A stretch of 64,000 bases of DNA from Xylocopa sonorina (taxonomy: Eukaryota > Arthropoda > Insecta > Hymenoptera > Apidae). How positions within the stretch are numbered: position 1 is the first letter of the stretch; each line of letters opens with the position of its first letter. The position numbers and the translations under genes were made by a program. Where the stretch lies: assembly GCF_050948175.1 (NCBI RefSeq), contig NC_135207.1, forward strand, positions 3,933,501-3,997,500, given 5' to 3'. Of the stretch, positions 63,523 to 64,000 are shown piece after piece. Below the pieces are notes generated by a model, which saw only the letters and a list, made by a program, of their open reading frames with translations, ran no database searches and was not told where the DNA came from.

Positions 63523-64000
63523 AACGAGATTGCCCAGATAACTTCGACGCCGAGATAGCTTGACCCTCGTCGCTCTCGGACGTTCCACCCAAGATACTGC
63601 TCTGGATAGGAGCAATATCTTACCGATAAACCCAATACCCGTAAAGAATACGGCTGAGAAGCTTTCGTTCGGAACAACTGCATAGCTAAACGTCGAGGGA
63701 GAACGGTTTCGAGTCTCGCGAGGAACCCAGTCCCTTCTCGCGATTAATTCCCGTGGCCCCTCGATTTTGCGACAATTTCTGTGTTTACGACTACCCAAGA
63801 GAAGGCGGTGGAATTTATGCGCGCAACAACCCACGCTGTTTACCAAGTCTATACAACAAACTTAACCACCTGTGCGTTCTCCATACGGTCGACCATAAAT
63901 TCCAATGGCACTCCGTACACGGTACTCGATCCACGTCATTAAATCGATACTCAGCCTGGCACGTTTATAATGTACGACCAGCCGCGGTATCTTCGTCGAC

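Larger units (their letters stand above)
59145..64000. other. Noncoding end of the window, no supportable gene
   Basis: About 4.9 kb. Open frames at 60114-60377, 61232-61525 and 63280-63846 (minus) have no recognisable domain. The frame beginning at the ATG near 61247 has a weakly hydrophobic start, and a donor-like GTAAAG follows soon after, but no partner exon was found. Confidence 0.45.

Noticed and set aside
1..64000. Bacterial-type features, CRISPR arrays, rRNA or tRNA genes
   Set aside because: No regularly spaced repeats of CRISPR form, no operon-like packing, and no segment I could fold as a tRNA or match to rRNA; the introns and TATA promoters show eukaryotic DNA.

Overview
The window looks like nuclear DNA from an insect. 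The strongest evidence is a complete three-exon gene for an RR-2 (Rebers-Riddiford) chitin-binding cuticular protein at 45.8-48.5 kb and a second three-exon gene for a histidine-rich secreted protein at 36.0-37.5 kb. Both have a TATA box, a tiny first coding exon of 4 or 7 codons that ends in Ile-Lys, and a signal peptide split by a phase-0 intron. This is the usual build of arthropod cuticle genes. The DNA is rich in CpG (TCGA and CGCG words everywhere), which fits the high CpG ratio known for bees, ants and wasps. Placement in Hymenoptera is an inference, and I cannot name a species.

Layout: 1-35.9 kb holds no gene I can support. It is CpG-rich noncoding DNA with microsatellites, homopolymer runs and a 214-bp tandem duplication near 29 kb. 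At 36.0-37.5 kb lies the histidine-rich protein gene (290 aa). At 37.5-45.8 kb I see nothing firm. At 45.8-48.5 kb lies the RR-2 cuticular gene (201 aa, first intron 1.5 kb). At 48.5-54 kb there is again nothing firm. At 54.1-54.6 kb is a weak candidate for a small secreted protein, and at 57.2-57.75 kb a weak, possibly decayed coding region ending in a cuticle-like motif. At 59.05-59.14 kb there is a striking hairpin of about 100 nt whose size suits a microRNA precursor or a short inverted-repeat element. 59.2-64 kb is noncoding as far as I can tell.

Together the two firm genes suggest a stretch of a cuticle (exoskeleton) gene cluster, both on the + strand. The RR-2 protein should bind chitin in the cuticle. 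The histidine-rich protein is secreted and may be a matrix, metal-binding or sclerotisation protein, but its function is not known to me.

Main caveat: because stop codons are scarce in this CpG-rich DNA, many open frames of 100-250 codons occur on both strands and often in several frames at once. ORF length alone is therefore poor evidence here, and I accepted genes only where splice sites, phase, promoter and protein features agree.
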